DNA from: Lasiosphaeria ovina
Lineage: Eukaryota; Ascomycota; Sordariomycetes; Sordariales; Lasiosphaeriaceae
Assembly (NCBI GenBank): GCA_033439765.1
Contig: JAULSN010000012.1
Span: forward strand, 186,001 to 250,000
Direction: 5' to 3'
DNA length: 64,000 nucleotides
Shown in pieces: positions 42,975 through 53,860 of this stretch. Position 1 is the stretch's first letter; each line of letters begins with the position of its first letter. The notes under the pieces are model-generated. The model was not told the DNA's origin. It worked only from the letters and a program-made list of their open reading frames with translations, and did no database searches. Both the position numbers and the translations under genes were made by a program.

Positions 42975-44754
42975 GGCGGCTGTTCCGGGTGGTGGGATCT
43001 GCTGATTCCTGAGATGGATGTTGCAGGGCTGGAGATCTCGGGGCTGTTGAGAGTGTCTGGGATGAATGTCTGGCTGGGTCTGGGCTGCTTCTTACTAGAT
43101 ACTTATATGTCCATTCTGATCTCTGTTCCTGATCATCTCTCCCACTTTGAAATCCTCTTTCTCACACCAGGTAGTTACCGTCTGCATCTCAGCCATCGTG
43201 TCGTGATAAAATGAAAAGATGATGCCATTGAGCTCTCCAAGGTGTCGTTTTCAGACAACCTGGGGTGTTTGGTGTTCAGAATTAAACCCCCACAGCCGCT
43301 AGAGCAAGTGCATTATGGAGCGATGTTGACTTCTCATGTCGTCCAGGGGTCAGGTGTTCTGCATTCCAGGATGAAGATGAACCAAAGCTAGCCATACTTG
43401 TCAGGGATCGCCGTTCAAGAGGACCGGGCGCTGGGAGCGTGTGAAGCTATCGCGAACGTGGTCGAGAACGTGCCCACGCGTCGAAATCTCTCACATAAGG
43501 AATAGGTGCTAGTATTTCGTGATCTGCATGCCGGCAGCCATGTTGGCCGACGTAGTGAGGTGCCATGTACACCCTCCGCATGCAGCTTACGCGCGGCTCC
43601 CAATTTCACACTTCTTCCCAAGGGTTACATCATGACATCACTACCAATCCTGTGAAAGCTGGGGAGGGTAACCAGCCCGTTTGCACTTAGTTCGGAATGC
43701 TCGCACACTTCTTTGATGGGCGGGGAGGGGGGCAAGGGTAAGAGCAGCAAGATAACTCCGTTAAATACAAGCATTTTTGAAAACGGCACGTCCTGTTCCT
43801 TATCCCCTGAGTGGGACTGCATAAGGCTCATGCTTGAAGGAGGTGGTCATGACCATCGGGTAGCATTTAGCAGGCAAGCGGACCTGGCCTAGCGTTGAAC
43901 GTGCTCGTCGATCGTTGACCAGGAACCTGGATCTGAGTTGTCACTTTGCGGTGTGAGTCTCTGAAGGAGACAGGGCTCTAATATGCTCTGCCAAAAAAAA
44001 AGAAACTAAGCAAAAGGGAGAATTATGGCCGAGATGTAAAAGAGCCGGATCGACGCCAGGCCGGCCGCCAACATCAAGCCTCGTTTTCTTGCATGGGGAA
44101 CAAACAGCGAATTGGACGAGGCCATGGCCTGGCAAATGCCGGTTCGTGGCGGTGGATAGTCGGAGATTCGATGTCGTGATCGCGGGGTTTGGCGCTAGGG
44201 TTCGATCAGTCGATGACGCTATCAAGCCTCGACCTGTCGACTGGCTGATCTGTTGATCTGTTCCCGGTTCTGGACATCTCGGTTACCACTTTCGGGCGCC
44301 GCTGCAAATCCGATCTGTATTGGGGACGCGGGAAGCAAGTTGGGTCGTTTTAGACTTGTAGATCCTCCCCTTCAGCATCAAACTCTTCAACTCACACAGC
44401 AATGGCATCTGCCCTTGTTTGTCGCTAGAGAGATGCATCACAATGTCAAAGTCTAAGGCTTGGCGCTCACTCACTAGATCTAAGGGACATTTTTGTGAGT
44501 CGTCGTGCAAAATAATTAATAGACGTTACTAAGTGACCGTTTATGTAATTACTTGGTAGAGAGTTGAATCCAGAAAAGAAAGAAGGAGACAAATCAAAAT
44601 AAAGTCTTCGCTTAAGAGTCTTGTTCAAACGCCGAAATGCACACTGTGAAGTTGCAATATTAAGGGTTAGGGTTCGCTGGAGCCAACCCGTGACCAGGGC
44701 TGCGCCACTCTTGAGGCCAAATATCGAGTCAGACCAATCAACATACATCTAAAG
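42975..44754. other. Spacer, no gene seen
   Basis: 1.8 kb between the SBP56-like gene and a tRNA. Short open frames only. Two adjacent TTAGGG-like words near 44662-44676 are too few to be telomeric. Confidence 0.45.
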
Positions 44755-44838
44755 GCCGGCGTGGCGCAATTGGTTAGCGCGTCAGACTTTTACACCAAAT
44801 GTATCTGAATGTTGCGAGTTCGAGTCTCGCCGTTGGCG
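44755..44838 (+). tRNA. tRNA-Lys (anticodon UUU) with 10-nt intron
   Basis: All arms fold: acceptor GCCGGCG with CGTTGGC (two G-U pairs), D stem GCGC/GCGC around AATTGGTTA, anticodon stem TCAGA/TCTGA, T stem GCGAG/CTCGC around TTCGAGT, discriminator G. The anticodon loop reads CT-TTT-A, then 10 extra bases (CACCAAATGT), then A. The insert sits after position 37, the usual place for a nuclear tRNA intron. Mature length is 74 nt. A T-rich Pol III stop follows at once. Confidence 0.85.
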
Positions 44839-44840
44839 GC

Positions 44841-44850
44841 TTTCTTTTTT
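44841..44850 (+). terminator. Pol III terminator of the tRNA gene
   Basis: TTTCTTTTTT begins two bases after the tRNA discriminator. Confidence 0.8.
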
Positions 44851-45688
44851 ACAAATATATGTATTTGCGGGCTTTTGCTCTTGACTTTTCTCCGTTTCTA
44901 TTCCATCCGCATATTCCTTTCTGTGCTAGAAATTGCCGACGACGCCGGAAGCGCAGAACGCGTCCTCGATGTATCGAGCTGTCACAGTTGCGAGGTAGGG
45001 TTGTACTGCCATGTAGATCTCATGCACTCGTCTTCTCAGGGAAATGCAAGCAAGCTGACCTGCATCTGCGTAGGGGTGCTGCAGGATAACTTGGATACTA
45101 TATAGCCAGAATATGTGCGGTCATCTCGTCTGCGATTCGTTGGTTTTGTTATCTAATTAGACAGGCATTAAGAAAAATTACCTACAGGAAATGCAGCTTC
45201 GTGCATTCTGGCCGCCTTGTTTTCACGTTCCAGCCCAGCCATTCAAACCAGGAAACCCCCAAAAGACACGGAGCCCATTCTCGTCAACCCGTTTGTTCCC
45301 AGTGGCCGTAATACGTTTTCTCATCACACCAACAAACGGGGACGTCAGAACTGCTGTGATCAGTCACGGGAGCAGGAGAAGACTGCCTCATCTTGGCCAT
45401 GCTGCCTACCCAGCTTCACTCTCGAACCATTAGACCTGGTCTTGCTTGGTTACCTTCCGGGCTTGGAGAGTCTGCCTTGGCAGTCGAGGCGAAGCTGTCT
45501 TAGAATCTGGACGCATATTCACCGCATTTGCCATTCTGGCTGATTCACACGAAGCTTTGCACCTCAATCGCGGCATATTCGATCGTGGTATTCATTATTC
45601 AAAAATCGTTCTCTGGTCTGAAAGTTATTATCTAAGGCAGCTATCCACCTTCTGTGGGTATTCGATTAGGCGAAAGAACGAGGGTGTC
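44851..45688. other. Spacer, no gene seen
   Basis: 838 bp between the tRNA and the 3' end of the ammonium transporter. Nothing supported. Confidence 0.5.
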
Positions 45689-47444
45689 TCAGTGTTCAAC
45701 ACTAACACCGTGGCTCGACTCTCCATTCTTGGCTGGCTTCTCGCCGGCGGTGGCACCGCCCAAGCCAAGCTCGCCGTCGTTGGTGTCGTTTGTTTTCAGG
45801 GCGTGTCCCTGGATATACCCGCTCTCGGGGTCGTGGGCCTCGCAGGGGCCAAAGACATAGGGCACCTCGCCGTGGACGGCATCGTCACCGAGGAGCAGGT
45901 CCTCCTCGGCCATCCGGAGAGGAATGCGCAGGACGTGCTTGATGAAGAGCAGAATCAGACTGGTCCAGACGAGGTTCCATCCGATGACGAACAGGGCGCC
46001 GGCCACCTGATATCCCAGCTGAATACCATTGCCTGCAATTGCGCCACCGGGGTTGGTCAGGCCAAAGGCCGCACAGCCATCGATGGTCGCCCAGAGGCCA
46101 GTGCCGAACCCGCCGACAAATCCGGCCACCATGTGCGTGTGCATAACGCCCAGAGTGTCGTCAAAATAGCGCTCGAGGATGGTCGACTTTTTGCCGAGGA
46201 TGTTCATCGTCACCCACGGGACCGACCCCGAGCCAAGTCCGAGGAGGATAGCACCCCAGCCGGCGACAACACCAGCAGCGGGAGTAATAGCGACAAGGCC
46301 TGTGATCATGCCCTGCACGGCGCCGATGACGGACGGCTTCTTGAAATAGACAATGTCGCAGAATGTCCAGGTCAGCAGCGATACGGCAGTGCACAGGTTG
46401 GTGTTGAGGACGGCAACGCCAGCATCGGCGCTGGCGGCGTACGGGTCACCGCCATTGAAGCCGTTCCAGCCAATCCAGAGCAGGCCGGCGCCGATCAAAA
46501 CAGTGAGGATGTTGTTGGGTCGCGCGTCTTCGCGGTCCTTGGCCAGGCGTGGCCCAATCCAGTAGCAGCCAATGAATCCGGCAGTCCCCGACGACAAGTG
46601 GATAACGTAGCCGCCCGAGTAGTCGATGACGCCGAGCTTGAACAGGAAGCCGCCACCCCAGATGGAATATGCGCCGACCGTGTACGACAGGGTCAGCCAC
46701 AGGGGGACAAAGACCATCCAAGCGTAGATGTTCATCCTCCCCAGGAAGGCGCCCGCCATGATGACCAGCGTGATGGCGGCGAAGACGAACTGGAAGTATA
46801 CCATTGTGGCGAGCGGGAACTGCTGCGCTGCCGGGGTGCCGGCGGCTGTTATGATTGAAGGCAGAGTCGACTGGGCGAGCATTCTGTCCATGCCGAGGAC
46901 GTTGTTGGGCTTGCCGACAAAGGGCAGCATCTCTTCACCAAAGGACGCCTCGTAGCCCCAGAGAACCCAGCAAATGAGCACGGCGGCGAAGGCATAGAAG
47001 GCCATGAAGGCGCTGTTGATGGCCCACTTCTTCTTCATGACCCCGGCGTAGAGGACCACGAGTCCGGGCACCGACTGCATGCCGACGAGCGTCGCCGCCG
47101 TCAATTGCCACGCATTGTCACCTGCGCGTCGCTCAGTCAGCCTCTGAAGCTCTGCTAGTACCCGGCGATCCTCAACACAGCCCAATTACTGGCACGAGGT
47201 CACAACCGAGTGGTGCTAGTCGACCAACCCTGGGCTGCCACCTGCTGTCGAATTGAACGCGATGCCCATCGGGAAAAGAAACCCATTGGTTGTCTCGAGA
47301 GACTGCCAGAAGCAAGACGAGGGAAAACAGTCGGAAAAACAGCGACTTACCGCTCCCAACTCCTGAAGCTGGATCGGGTGTCCACCAGACTGGTGATGGG
47401 GCAGCACCGCCGCCGTCCGCGGTGGCGGTGGAGTTGTCTGACAT
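45689..47444 (-). CDS. Ammonium transporter, Amt/Mep family, Mep2-like
   Basis: Exons 47444-47351 and 47121-45689 (229-nt intron, GTAAGT...GCAG, phase 1) give 508 aa, normal for Mep. The join gives [20 protein letters not shown], the start of membrane helix 1. About eleven membrane segments follow. The pore residues are present: Asp198 and His206 in [13 protein letters not shown], and the second pore His361 in [14 protein letters not shown]. Having His rather than Glu at the first site places it with Mep2-type high-affinity permeases, some of which also signal. Other marks are [10 protein letters not shown] and [13 protein letters not shown]. The cytosolic C-terminus (about 90 residues) has [20 protein letters not shown], the conserved region that contacts the neighbouring subunit, and a Gly/Asn-rich end. 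It is predicted to be at the plasma membrane and under nitrogen control. Confidence 0.95.
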
Positions 47445-49149
47445 GTTGACTTGTGTGTCCGAACTTGGCACGACAGGCAGCAAATTCGCTGGGGATGGTG
47501 TTTCTGGGAGAGGGTATTATCGGCAGGAACAAGTCTGCAAGACTCCAGGTTGCGTCCGCCGTGGGCACTCGGCAGGGCTCTCGGTACCAAAGCCAGAAAC
47601 GAGACACGGGGGAGGGAGAGAGAGAGTAGGACTCGTCCGGCCTTTTAAATACCAGCGGCCTCTTGCTGCGGTATAAGACAATACAGGCAAGGGCCGACGG
47701 GCCTTTGGCAGCTTGTCGAGGAGCTTGCTTGCTCGGGGCATGGAGCTCATGGCATGTCACAGGTAGGAAGCTGCTCCTGGGATTGGAGCTCCTTATCGCG
47801 TTGACAACACCAGGTTACGCGACAGAGATACCGCCATCACCAGATTCCGCCCTGAACCCCGAGCCGTCTTGTCCCGAGGCCCATTGGGAACAGCCAAAAT
47901 GGCAGGGGTCGTCTTGTCTCGCCTTATCGGAACCGTGTCATTGGTATTGGACATGGTCAGACCAGTACGAATAAAGCCCAATATTGGAGGATGGGTGTGA
48001 GGTTCCGGTGCGATAAAGCTAAGGGGAAGCAGAGGGTGGGGAGGGGGGCTTGATGGTCAAAGACCCGCAACCCAATCTGTCCTGTACCACGAAATGCGAT
48101 ATCTCTCCATCTCCACACCTTCCTTACCTATCACGTCCCTCCACCCTCAGCTGCCAGCCTTTGGGGCAAGCAAAGGCACCTGCGCTGAAAGGAGGGGAGG
48201 TACATGTACCTTTTTTCTAGAAGAAGGGTCCGGTGCTGACTCTTCCCCTCTCCAAAAGCCGATGCCCGCTTCTCCAGAGAATTTGAGGCATCGTGAGGAA
48301 CTTCTAGCACCTCCACAAAGCAGACCCAAGCAGTGTCGTCGCAATTTCGAGATGGAATCGTTGCCGCGGGCCGTTGAAGATCTGGCCAAGCCGGCTTGGC
48401 TCTGGGGAAGTGGGTACTCAAAAAGCTTAGCATTCCTAGCGGCTGGGCAAGTCCTCTCCTTCGGCCCCCCCCCCCCCCATCGTTCCCTTCGCCTCCGTTT
48501 GGAATACAATCGACCAGGCCTTCTTCAGCTTGTCGGGTTCGCTTTTTCTTATTTATTGAAACATGGCTTTGGCGGCCGTTTCTGGCTTCTACCAATAGCA
48601 GGAGACAGGCTTATCTGTGACTGACTTAGGCGAGGGGACTTCCCCCCCAGCCCCGCCTTGCCCGTTCAAGCCCGTGGAATCCCTCCGCTCCCGTGGGGGC
48701 CCTGCATGCATGGCTTGCTCTGGTCTGGCTTTCTCCCTCACGCCACCAAACATCTTTTTGGACCGGTAGGCCGACTGCACTCGGCGTTGCCAGGCCGAAA
48801 ACAGAAACCCACTCTAAATCCGTACCGAGTGCTTGGGCGCTCTTCTTTGGCGAGAAATTGGGAAATAAAGGTTGGGTGCCCAAGAAATCGCCGACTTATC
48901 TCTCATCCGTTTTAGTAGCCCATCATCCACGTCCATCCAGTCCAAACTTGATGAGATCATTACGCCGTGCCCAGTATATCCATAGGCAATGACCTCGACT
49001 CCCAATCAGCCTCAAATGAAGCATTCTCTTAACTGCCAGGTTTTTCATTATTTCGTGACGGGACTACCCTTATCACATGCTGGCTCAAAATTTGTTTGAC
49101 ACTGTAGAGGTTCACTCCTCAAATGGGTGAAAAATGAATATATTTCGAG

Positions 49150-49540
49150 CCCGGTTTTGCTGTCCAGTCTTCGGTACCTGGAGAATGGTCGACGGAAAGA
49201 GGAAAGGACGCATGGTAGTTGACGTCCGAGACCTCAATAAGATCCCCAACCAGATGCCTACTCGCTCCAGAGCCAAGACGAGATCCTTCGCTTATTGATC
49301 GGGCGAAGCTACTTCACGGTCTTGAACGCTTCTTCATTCTTCCATCAGTTACCGATCAAGGAGCCACACCGAATCGAATGGTGCTGGTCGCTTATAGAGG
49401 CCTAGAGATGATAAAGGTACCGTAGCCGGTATGGGTTTCAAGAACTCGCCTTCATATCCCCAATGGCTCATAGACGCCAGGCTCAAACCATAGAGGCCGT
49501 TCGCACGAGCGTATATCGACGATTTTATCTCATCTGATCT
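49150..49540 (+). mobile_element. Degraded Ty3/gypsy-type reverse transcriptase fragment
   Basis: Read in all three plus frames the segment gives collinear reverse-transcriptase motifs: KRKGRMVVDVRDLNK, then LIGRSYFTVLNASSFFHQ in a second frame, MVLVAYRGLEMIKV, MGFKNSPSYPQWLID, and FARAYIDDF with the YxDD catalytic core. Frameshifts and stops separate the pieces, and no LTR, integrase or capsid sequence is recognised nearby. It is a dead internal fragment. Confidence 0.72.
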
Positions 49541-50911
49541 CTCTTGTGATCAACCGCTCAGACAAATCCTTTGAGTTGGCTGTCCGCCCAAAGGAGCCAG
49601 ACCTAGCCATTCAGTCAGTCTTGTAGAATGCCCCAACACACTCAGTCGCTCATAAATAAATGCCTGGCCGTCAACTAGAGCGCAGAGAGGAAGCCTGGAA
49701 GGGAAGCTGATATTTCGAGCCAAAGGATAAAGAAAAAGAAAAAGAGGTACGTTGAATCCACTGAAATAAACACAAGTGCCACAGGTCAGTTGATCGACTC
49801 TTTAGGTGATTAAGTAGAAATTAGAGCCCGTGTCTGCTATCTCATATTAGTAAACCGTCTTCCAACTTTCCATAGCAATGCTTTAATTGCCTAGAATTAG
49901 TAGACTACTGTATCAAACACACCACGCCCAGTGAAGGCCAATCTCCCTCCAATTAGTCGTCACGCAACGCTTGGTCTCGTCTCTGGAGAAACACGCGACC
50001 TCGCTACGAAGGCAGTATAAGCCCCACCTCGCAGGTCCACCATCCACGACACGACGTGTGAGAGACAAATATAAACATGTCTGCCTTTCTCTTTAATATC
50101 GAGGTCAAGTGGGTCTTTTAACACATAGCTATCATGAGTAATAGAATTCAAGACCCCGCCTCCATTTGCTGCCCCGTAGAACAAATAAGACGTTAAACAG
50201 TCTCAGGAGAGCCCTAGCATTTGTAAGACACTAAACCGGGTGTTCTGTGCCTGGATATCACGGGCTCGAAATTTCCGTCCACGTGTGTCTCACAATTCCG
50301 AACTTCCTCCCCCGCAAGAGGACGAGTTCAAGCTTTTTGGTGCGTCACTACACAATTACATATATCACAGGAATAATGCCTGACATGCGGCGATTTACAA
50401 CGAACAATTCCTCAGCTACAACGCCAGAGGACGGGGTAAACACTGTCCCACACTACTCTTTGGGGACGATTCTCAGAGGCGAGACGGCGGAGTGGAACAA
50501 GCCATGATCACATATGTAGCAGCCAAGAAAACAAGAACGTACCAAAAGAAGGCTGTGATACTTTGATGTGCGTGCCGTACCTCACACACACATTGTGAGA
50601 AGGAGGACAAGTCCTGTCCGTCTAGCACAACACCCTTGTAGCATGCTGTCATGGGACTCGGGACCGCTACCCGCGAATCATTTGCGCCACATGGCTGGAA
50701 CCACGGCGGCAGTACTCTATTATACGTAGCTCGTGCAGACACTAACCAGACACGCCTTATCCTTATCAACAGCATCGTACCTGCATGTCGCCTGAAACCT
50801 TTGTGGATCTATTATGCAGTGATCGGCGGGACAAAGTCTCGTGGGACTGTGCGTGGCACAAGTCCGAACGTCTCTTCAACTTCCAGGAGGTTTTCTTTTT
50901 CCTTCTTTATT

Positions 50912-50915
<4 letters not shown>

Positions 50916-50944
<29 letters not shown>
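50916..50944 (+). repeat. Poly(A) tract of 29 bases
   Basis: Uninterrupted A29 preceded by a T/C-rich stretch. Such a tract can mark the 3' end of a non-LTR retrotransposon insertion, but no open reading frame or target duplication is seen to support that. Confidence 0.7.
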
Positions 50945-51223
50945 CATCCCCCATATCGACATACGTGGAGACTAACATCTACATGCTTAGCTGAGATACC
51001 TATGGGTAGATGATATAGATTTCTTATAATATCGGATTCAGCTATGTCTTTCGTATATACACATACACAGCCCTACCACCTCGCATCAAAAGAACAAGAT
51101 AAATACGGGAAAAAACCAATCTTGCCGGCTCCGAAGATTCGTGCTCGCTATAAAGGACTCCGTAGCCCCCTGTCCATTACTGACGTGAAAGAAAAGACAG
51201 CCTCGCTCCTGACATTGCGTTCG

Positions 51224-53860
51224 TTATAATGTTTCGTCTACGTCAAATTCAAGTAATACCTCTTCATCTGTAACGCAGGTCCTGGCACCAAGCTCTTTCT
51301 GTATGGTCCTCCTCAGTATCTGTCTGTCAGTATCTGGGCCGTCGTAGAGGCCAATCTCTTTGAACATCTCATAAGCAGTGGCCCCGATGGGAATCTTTAG
51401 CCTAACGCAGTGGGACAAGAGCACTTTTGCCGTTCGGAGGGTGCAGGATGCAAGGCTATGTTTCTTTGGTTCTTCCCAGAGGTGGCGAAGAAGACTCGCA
51501 AGCGGTGGGTTTGGGCATCCCTCCCCGCCGTTTGGACAAGCGCCCTTGCGCAGTAGCATGCTCAAGACTTCCGTGTTCGGGTTCTGGCAAGCGCGGTGGA
51601 CATATGTGAACTTCGATCCTGGGCGGATCTGAGGCAGCTCGTAGTGTGACAGCATTTCCTCGAGGATAGATGCTCGGTCTTGAGACGCAATGGCAATATC
51701 AAAAGCGGTATGATAGCGGCGCTTTACGATACGCCATTCGTCATCGTCCTCGTCGAACAACTCCTTGAGTAAATCGTCCGATGGCAAGAGGTGCGGGTCG
51801 GCCACCTCTCGGATGAGTTGAGACGCGACTACCTTGTTGTTTTCCGAGACTGCGATAGACAAAGGCGTCCTCAGCTCCCTGTCGAATACGTTGACCTCGG
51901 CGGCCCTCTCGAGGAGAGCCTTGACGACATCGATATCCCCCCACTGACAGGCCATGTGTAGGTAAGTCTGTCCGCCGTAAAATCTGGGATCACTGACGAC
52001 GACTCCGCGCTCAAGAACCGCCATGGTCAAATCCCGGTTCTTTTGCAGCAGGGTCTTGAACAAGAGCACTTCATTCGAGTCCATCACCTTTCCGAAATCC
52101 ATCAGGCAGCTGAAGGTATCGCGCTGGTTCCACGGGTCATTTTGTTGGATAGTCAGATCCAGATACTCCTTGATGTCGTCATCGGAGATGCCGTAGGTCC
52201 TATCGCCAAATTTGAGGAGCGATCTCATTGCCTTATAATTCCCGCTAGAAGCGCACTTCTTAAGTGCGTTCTTGAGCTTGGGTTCCGTCAGGTTGACCTC
52301 GTCCGAGGCATTGAGCATCACCTCAAGAATGTCGCTATCGCCCCATCGGACGTGCTTGATGGCCCACTCGAGAGGGCTGTTGTTGGGGTCCTCTTCCAAG
52401 TCCAAACGCGCCCCATGCCGCAACAGGACGGAGGCGATCTCTGGAACCTCTGCACGGTGATCGACCCGCACCGAGCAGGCGAAAAATAGGGGGGTTCTTC
52501 CGACACGATCCTGTGCGTTGACGGCAGCCCCGCCCTTGATAAGCGCCGTTACAGCACGTGGCTCCGCAAGTTCGCAGGCCAGCATCAACGCAGTCACACT
52601 GCGGTAGCCACGTTTGTCAAAGCGGGCGTCGACCTCAGCACCCGCGTCAACCAGGGCCTTGATCAGACTTACGCGGTTGCCCTCAAACTCGTCGTGCTTG
52701 ACTGGCGCCTCGTCGAGATCAAAAAACTCGGAACGAGGAATGGTGCAGTAAAAGAGCGGTCGGATGTCCCGAAAGTTCGGAATGTGGCGGTGCGGATCGG
52801 GATTCGCGCCGACGCTGATCAGGCGGAGGGCGGCGGAGTAGTTGCCTCGGTAGCAAGCGTTTAGCAGTGGCGTGTGGCCGCTTTCGTTGTGAGCTTCCAG
52901 GTCGGCGCCGAGGGCAAGAAGCTTGGTGACGGTATCCCTAATCTCGGCACAGTCGCGGGCTCCCCAAAGCTCGGCCACATAGTGAAGTGCTGTGTTTTCG
53001 GTGGCGTCACGCTCCTCGATGACAAAGTTGGAGTCCAGGGCTAGAAGTTTGATGACAGGAATCAGGCCGTTGGCAGCGGCGGAATGCAGGGCGGTATGGT
53101 TATGCCCAGCTGTGACATCCAGGTCCAGGTTTGCGCCGCGAAAGATGAGAAGCTCGGCTACCAGGCGCTCTTGGAAGCACATGGCCGTGTGTAAGGCGCG
53201 CCAGCGGGGCCACTCGGTTAAGCGTCGCGAGGGATGCCTAGCCCCCTTGAGCGACTGACACTCGCAGAGGCGGAACGAAGGGGCATTCATGTCGGCGCCG
53301 TTGTCGAGCAGCCATTCAACAACGTCACGGTGGCCGCCCTTGGCCGCTAGGTGGAGTGCGGTCCCCCAGGGCTGGATGCGTGAATCGGAGCTCGCCTCGT
53401 CGTCGTCGGCATTCTCGGTGGCGTCGCCATTAGTGCCGCCATCGCCGTTGGCGTTCGTAGTTCCGCTCTCAGCGGCAGCTTTCCTGTCGATGGGGCCCGA
53501 GGCATTCAGATCGGCGCCGGCGGCCAACGCATGCTTGAGGGTGCCAAGCTGGCCGTTTTCAGCGCCCCAGAAAACGCACGTCGCGCGCTCAAGCCTGACA
53601 TTCGTCGTGTAGATGGTGGGGTTAACAATAAAGTAGAAGAAGCGACTCGTGCGATCGAGGGCAAGCTGGTCTTTGGGGTCGAGCAACTCGAGGATGAGGA
53701 GGACAATCTCGGGGGGAAGGCGCAGAACAGGGATTGGGTGGGGAGTAGGCTTCGGCGGCGGCTTGGGGCTCGACGCCCTCGTGTCGGCCTTTTTTGTCTT
53801 GGCCTTTGGAGTAAGCTTCCTCAGCTTGACCATCGTCTGCGACGCCATCATCTCCTTCAT
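51224..53860 (-). CDS. F-box and ankyrin-repeat protein
   Basis: Single exon, 878 aa. The ATG at 53860 is chosen (MKEMMASQTMVKLRKL); the open frame extends 81 nt upstream without another ATG. A basic, Pro-rich N-terminus leads to an F-box-like segment at about residues 45-85 (VLRLPPEIVLLILELLDPKD, then ALDRTSRFFYFIVNPTIY). At least ten ankyrin-type repeats follow, for example TALHLAAKGGHRDVVEWLLD, TALHSAAANGLIPVIKLLAL, TPLLNACYRGNYSAALRLIS, TPLFFACSVRV, TYLHMACQWGDIDVVKALLE and TPLSIAVSENNKVVASQLI. The pair suggests a substrate adaptor of an SCF-type ubiquitin ligase, with the repeats binding the target. There is no membrane segment or signal peptide. Such proteins are numerous in filamentous ascomycetes and target specificity is unknown. 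Confidence 0.88.
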   Translation of the reverse strand: MKEMMASQTMVKLRKLTPKAKTKKADTRASSPKPPPKPTPHPIPVLRLPPEIVLLILELLDPKDQLALDRTSRFFYFIVNPTIYTTNVRLERATCVFWGAENGQLGTLKHALAAGADLNASGPIDRKAAAESGTTNANGDGGTNGDATENADDDEASSDSRIQPWGTALHLAAKGGHRDVVEWLLDNGADMNAPSFRLCECQSLKGARHPSRRLTEWPRWRALHTAMCFQERLVAELLIFRGANLDLDVTAGHNHTALHSAAANGLIPVIKLLALDSNFVIEERDATENTALHYVAELWGARDCAEIRDTVTKLLALGADLEAHNESGHTPLLNACYRGNYSAALRLISVGANPDPHRHIPNFRDIRPLFYCTIPRSEFFDLDEAPVKHDEFEGNRVSLIKALVDAGAEVDARFDKRGYRSVTALMLACELAEPRAVTALIKGGAAVNAQDRVGRTPLFFACSVRVDHRAEVPEIASVLLRHGARLDLEEDPNNSPLEWAIKHVRWGDSDILEVMLNASDEVNLTEPKLKNALKKCASSGNYKAMRSLLKFGDRTYGISDDDIKEYLDLTIQQNDPWNQRDTFSCLMDFGKVMDSNEVLLFKTLLQKNRDLTMAVLERGVVVSDPRFYGGQTYLHMACQWGDIDVVKALLERAAEVNVFDRELRTPLSIAVSENNKVVASQLIREVADPHLLPSDDLLKELFDEDDDEWRIVKRRYHTAFDIAIASQDRASILEEMLSHYELPQIRPGSKFTYVHRACQNPNTEVLSMLLRKGACPNGGEGCPNPPLASLLRHLWEEPKKHSLASCTLRTAKVLLSHCVRLKIPIGATAYEMFKEIGLYDGPDTDRQILRRTIQKELGARTCVTDEEVLLEFDVDETL

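Larger units (their letters stand above)
47445..51223. other. Gene-poor region with transposon debris
   Basis: 3.8 kb. The left end is the ammonium transporter promoter; a C13 run lies at 48466-48478; reverse-transcriptase debris lies at 49150-49540; a poly(A) tract lies at 50916-50944. No intact gene. Confidence 0.5.

Noticed and set aside
44660..44678. Two TTAGGG-like units resembling telomere repeat
   Set aside because: Only two units inside a normal spacer near a tRNA; not evidence of a telomere or fusion.
45446..46858. 470-codon plus-strand open frame
   Set aside because: It is the antisense shadow of the ammonium transporter exon.
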